DNA from: Apricaphanius iberus
Taxonomy: Eukaryota > Chordata > Actinopteri > Cyprinodontiformes > Aphaniidae
Direction: 5' to 3'
Length of the DNA stretch: 64,000 nt
Assembly (NCBI GenBank): GCA_028564705.1
Contig: JAPXFQ010002465.1
Span: 1,240,001-1,304,000 of the forward strand
A program made the position numbers and the translations under genes. The notes under the pieces are model-generated. The model saw only the letters and a list, made by a program, of their open reading frames with translations. It did not search any database and had not been told where the DNA came from. Positions within the stretch are counted from its first letter, which is position 1; each line of letters starts with the position of its first letter. Of this stretch, positions 60,237 to 64,000 are shown piece by piece.

Positions 60237-61595
60237 ATACCTGTCAACCATCAACCATGACTGCCCTTACTAACAATTTAAATTTCCCTTACTCAATGAC
60301 CAAAAACTGTATTCGCGCCGTAAATGCCGTGTTTACCAAAGAACAACATGGAAAACTGCACCATCAATTTGCATTATTCAATTCTTTATTCAATACATCA
60401 CTACCATATAATGATGTGTTCACATATCACACAATGCCCTTAAAAGCCTAAATGACATCATTTGTGATTGTTGTTGTACTTGGAAGTTGCGGCCTTTGCT
60501 GATTGCAACATCTCACTTGTTGGTTTTAGCTGATACGATTACTGTCAGTATTCAATTTTACTTGTAGTAAAGCTGTCAGAGTGTCCACCCCCATCGATTT
60601 CCTATACTCTGTATTGAGTTTCCTGACATGGCTGAATACTCTTTCACTGTCTGCGTTGCTGTGAGGAAGGCATAGCAAGGCCAAGAAAACGCTCTTCATT
60701 GCTGGGAACCTTGGCCCACCAAATGCTGTTCTCAACTCATAGCATTAAAAACTTCAACGCATGTAAACATCTCTGAATATTTTTCATCAAACACACTTTG
60801 AATCATAATCTGTTGATGATATTATCAGTTTGCATTGAAGATTACAGTCTTTAATATAAATCATCTCGATCTACATTGTTTGCATTATTTTCAAAAAGAT
60901 TAATTGCTTGAGTGACAAAGAAAATTTTAATCTGTCTTACATACCTTTGCAACTTGTGAATCGATGAACATTTCTGGTACCAACTTGGTGAATGTATCTG
61001 CAGCGGCGAGTGGAATGTTGTGCTCGGCAAAAAACTGGCACATGAGGATTTCTGCTTTGAGCACCTTGTTGCTTTGTGACGATGCAGGGTTCGCACTGGC
61101 AAACTGTTGACTCAAAGGAACGTATGTCTTACTTCTTGCGACACTATCCACGTGTGACGATGTTTTGAAATGGCTTTTCAAGTCATAAAAACCACTGGCA
61201 GCAACTTTCACGTCTTTCCTACACGGTACACAAAACGAATATTCCGGGCCTTTGGACGAAGATTTTATCCATCCACTATACTCTCCTTGCAGATGTTCCC
61301 ACACTTTCTGATGCTTTCCAGTTGACTTAACTTTCCACTTCTTTTTCAAGGGTTCAGACATCTTCACTGGTGAGAGTTTCGTGTTTAAATGATATCGATT
61401 TCCTCGTGTTGTGTTGCAATCAAGAAGGAAGCGGAAGTTATAAAGCGACGCATGCGTGATGGAGCTTAATTCGGCAAAAATACCCCGTTTCGGTCTGGGT
61501 GTTTTCCCGTATTATATGTTGTAGTACGCCGTATCCATTTAAAAGATAGCAAAAAACGTATTAAATACGGGCAAACCGTATCAGTTGACAGGTAT
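60237..61595 (-). mobile_element. hAT element, 1359 bp
   Basis: The terminal inverted repeats are perfect over 12 bases (ATACCTGTCAAC / GTTGACAGGTAT). They are flanked by GGTGACTC (60229-60236) and GGTGACTT (61596-61603), an 8-bp target duplication with one mismatch. It carries transposase N- and C-terminal pieces on the minus strand but lacks most of the catalytic core. It is inserted within G-rich degenerate repeat DNA. Confidence 0.9.
60526..61367 (-). pseudogene. hAT transposase, internally deleted
   Basis: The N-terminal frame 61367-60927 (146 codons) begins MKMSEPLKKKWKVKSTGKHQ and has a zinc-finger-like SFCVPCRKDVKVAASGFYDL...HFKTSSH (C..C...H...H). It ends near a GTATGT donor-like sequence after SQVAK. 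The C-terminal frame 60735-60526 contains LALLCLPHSNADSERVFSHV followed by RKLNTEYR, the hAT dimerisation domain. The DDE-containing middle is missing, leaving too little for activity. Confidence 0.85.
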
Positions 61596-61800
61596 GGTGA
61601 CTTGGAAGCCAACAAAGCTGGGCCTTGAAGCTTTGAGGCTGGCAGGCCTGAATCTGGTGGCTTGGAGGCTTGCATAGGAAGACCCTTAAGTCTGCCGGCG
61701 GCTGGCAATGAAAGAGGTACCCACGGCCAGGGCCACCATAACCAGCTGATAGGCCCCGGGGCAGAGAGACTCAGTAGGCCCCCCCGGTCCTTACATATGT
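61596..61800. repeat. G-rich degenerate repeat, middle part
   Basis: Continues the pattern left of the hAT element: GGTGACTTGGAAGCC, GCCTTGAAGCTTTGAGG, GGTGGCTTGGAGGCTTGC and so on. It ends near GGCCCCCCCGGTCCTTAC. Confidence 0.5.
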
Positions 61801-63035
61801 GTGTGTGTTATATATATGGCTCTTACATGTGTGTATAGATAGACAGTCACGGTCTCAATTTTTTTTATTGAAATTGATCAAAATTATGTAACGACCTTGC
61901 GCATCGAAATCTAAAACACGATCACAATCATGTCCTCCATGTTTACATAGGCCCACTGTAGCAGTCACTAGTGCCCCACTCGGATTCAGAGCAACAGTTA
62001 GCAGGCAACCGTCTATTTACTCAGATTTCCTCATTACAAGGAACCACATATTGCATTTTCCCTAACAAGTAACTCTTACCAGTTCTCATACAACTCACAA
62101 CACCATCTGCTAGCATTATTAACCGCTATACGACGATAAGAGCATATTAGCTGATGCTAGCTAGAAGCTAGCTTTTAAGCCATAACTACAAAGCAAGAAG
62201 CAGCGGGACCAAAGGTAAAACCACTCCTACTCTCAAACCATCAGTGAGGAAATTTTTAGTTTCCCGTGAGTTAAGTCTACATTCTCGTTGTAAACAAGAA
62301 GATCACTGTTTGCTGCACATTAGCTCGTTTCTCTGAGGCAGCCAGAGCTCAGCATTTCAGCTGCGGTAACTAAAAAGAGTCACTAGATGGCAGTCACCTT
62401 CCGTTAAAAATAATTTCTGTTATTTTTTAAACAAGATTATCACAATTATAAGTGTAACAATTTATTGTAAGTACAATAATATTGTAAATAAATGTTTTAT
62501 ATTTGACCATTAATTCCCTAATGTGATACATTACACAAGAATAACGGAAAGTGCATTACTTATAAGTCATTTGAAATAACATTTACTGTACATGTAATGA
62601 ATGAAAACAATGATCATAGACTAGACTAGCTTGAAAATGTCATAGGGCTCTGTACTGTAAGAAAAGGAAAAAAATAATCGAGAATCGAATCAAATCATGA
62701 CCCTAATATTAAAAATAAAATACAGACGGACAGGCTGGCTGACTGACTATCTATCTATCATAGATAAATAGATAATATGCAGAAAATTCAAAATATATTA
62801 TCAAAGCCAACATATCTATTCTTTTAATTGAACACCTTAAAACATATAACAAAGTAGTGAATATCACCATCATCTCTGCATAAACTTTAAACAGTGATGA
62901 CAGCGGAAACAAAGAACAGCTCCTAACAAGTCAGTCCAATTGTGCGTCATGCAAACACACACAAACACACGCAACTGTCTGTCTGTCTGCTCTCCTCCTC
63001 TAGAGCGCCGATCTGCTGCGCCTCCTCACCTGCGG
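61801..63035. other. Non-coding AT-rich DNA, possible MITE
   Basis: Contains a TG/TA tract (61796-61818), long AT-rich stretches, CTATCTATC repeats near 62750 and an AATCGAGAATCGAATCAAAT motif (62676-62695) of MITE type. The boundaries were not resolved. Confidence 0.4.
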
Positions 63036-63260
63036 TTACCTGCTGCGCGGGCTGTTCCATGCCTGCAGGTACTGCCAGCATCCTCCTGACTTAAAGAATT
63101 CTGTCAGTTTAGGAATTTTCTTTCTTATTTCTTTATCTCGAAGCTCCTTCTCATGAATCACTTTACTTTTCTGAGCAACGCTCTCATTTTTCTTCAAAAA
63201 TGTTCCACGTCTCTTTACATCTAGACTACCCCCTCTACATTTTATGATTGGTGAGCTCAT
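63036..63260 (-). pseudogene. Possible N-terminus of a ZMYM/TTF-type hAT transposase
   Basis: The minus-strand frame of 74 codons contains RDKEIRKKIPKLTEFFKSGG, similar in style to N-termini of TTF-domain hAT-like proteins (KI.KLT.FF). No TTF or catalytic domain follows in the window on that strand. Confidence 0.4.
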
Positions 63261-63394
63261 GGTGCAATGGGAACTTTAGAGGCCACGTGGGTGAAGTAGG
63301 TCACTTGTAATTTGGATCAATCAGCAGCATTAAATTAGCATATAAGATGACTGACAGAAAACCTGACAAGTAAAACAATGTTTATTTTTTTACC

Positions 63395-64000
63395 TGAAAT
63401 GATAGGCCCCCTAAGCGTTGTAGGCCTCTGGCCACCGCCCCAGTTGGCCCTTGCATTAAGGCGGTCTTGGCCACGGTGTGGCATAGAGGACCTACGGACA
63501 GGCTTATAGGACCCTTGAGGAGGCAGAGAGGAGCCACGATGTGGTGTAGAGGACCCACGACGTGCCATTGGAAGAAGAAGCATGGTCCCCTGGACATCGT
63601 GGGCGACAGCAGTGGCTGGAGGTATATCCTTTTGGACCCTCGCTCTGGAAATAGGATTTAGGGAAGAGTTACCTGGACACCACCTGTGGAGACAAAGACT
63701 AGAGGCTTGTCCTTCTGGACACCCTCTGCAGAGACGGGAACTGTGTGAGGCATGTCCACTTGGGTACCCTTGCCAGAGTCAGGAAGCTGGAGCTAGACAC
63801 CCCAGGTGGGAACAGGAATTGGGCGTGGGGTTTACTCTGGGACACATTCAGCGGGGACAGGACCTGGGCAAGGCGTGTCTCTCTGGACACCCTCGGTGGA
63901 ACACCAGTAGGCTTAAAACCACCGGAGAAATTTGCGGGGTGGGACCCGTTGTTGAAGTCTGGGGGCTGCTGCTGGCAACTTTCTACTGAAGACTGCAGGC
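63395..64000. repeat. G-rich degenerate tandem repeat at the right edge
   Basis: Poorly conserved units of about 45-55 bases around CTGGACACCnnnnnnGGAGACA...GGCnTGTCC, visible at 63670-63730, 63730-63790 and 63850-63905. The segment 63395-63580 has a related GAGG-ACC-ACG pattern. All six-frame readings stay partly open because of the base bias, so the long frames here are not evidence of a gene. Confidence 0.55.

Noticed and set aside
63582..63989. 135-codon + strand frame considered as a repeat protein gene
   Set aside because: It sits in degenerate G-rich repeats where all frames lack stops; the residue pattern follows the nucleotide repeat.
1..64000. CRISPR arrays, bacterial operons, tRNA or rRNA genes
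   Set aside because: None seen; gene structure and repeats are those of a vertebrate nuclear genome.

Overview
The window is vertebrate nuclear DNA, most likely from a percomorph teleost fish. It is AT-rich and intron-rich. Two protein-coding genes on the + strand are split into short exons with GT/AG borders, and the introns and intergenic DNA are full of fish-type mobile elements: Tc1/mariner, many hAT elements and MITEs with 8-bp target-site duplications, and jockey/CR1/L2-type LINE fragments. There is no prokaryotic, organellar or viral gene organisation, no CRISPR array, and no tRNA or rRNA gene that I could recognise.

Region 1 (1-18526) holds the 3' part of ULK2, an autophagy-initiating Ser/Thr kinase. 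Eighteen exons from 670 to the stop codon at 18524-18526 add up to exactly 2419 nt. This encodes 805 residues in frame: the end of the kinase C-lobe, the long Pro/Ser-rich linker with its LC3-interacting motif and phosphosites, and the C-terminal ATG13-binding domain. The first ~230 residues (most of the kinase domain) lie upstream of the window. The 6.7-kb intron 3356-10064 carries two Tc1-family elements flanking one (TA)n tract, plus a LINE fragment.

Region 2 (18527-30357) is the ULK2 3'UTR and then intergenic DNA with a LINE copy split by a 2.5-kb insertion and several MITE-like repeats.

Region 3 (30358-51343) is a complete ALDH3A2-type fatty aldehyde dehydrogenase gene: ten exons and 489 residues, with catalytic Cys244 and Glu210 and a C-terminal membrane anchor. 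Its introns contain a 3.27-kb hAT element with a perfect 8-bp target duplication and a CpG-rich core, an L2-type LINE fragment, a BED-finger hAT fragment and several MITEs. ULK2 and ALDH3A2 are also near neighbours on human 17p11.2, so this is conserved vertebrate synteny. The two proteins have no known shared pathway.

Region 4 (51344-64000) begins with the ALDH3A2 3' end and a candidate first, non-coding exon of a further + strand gene (about 51950-52120). No coding exon was recognised after that. The rest is repeats: a decayed Tc1 element, a 1.36-kb hAT element with a partly open transposase, a two-copy ~113-bp tandem repeat, and G-rich degenerate repeat DNA at the right edge.

I found no convincing new biological system. 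The most useful leads are the alternative C-termini of ALDH3A2, a possible kinase-less ULK2 start, the candidate downstream promoter exon, and several precisely bounded transposon insertions.
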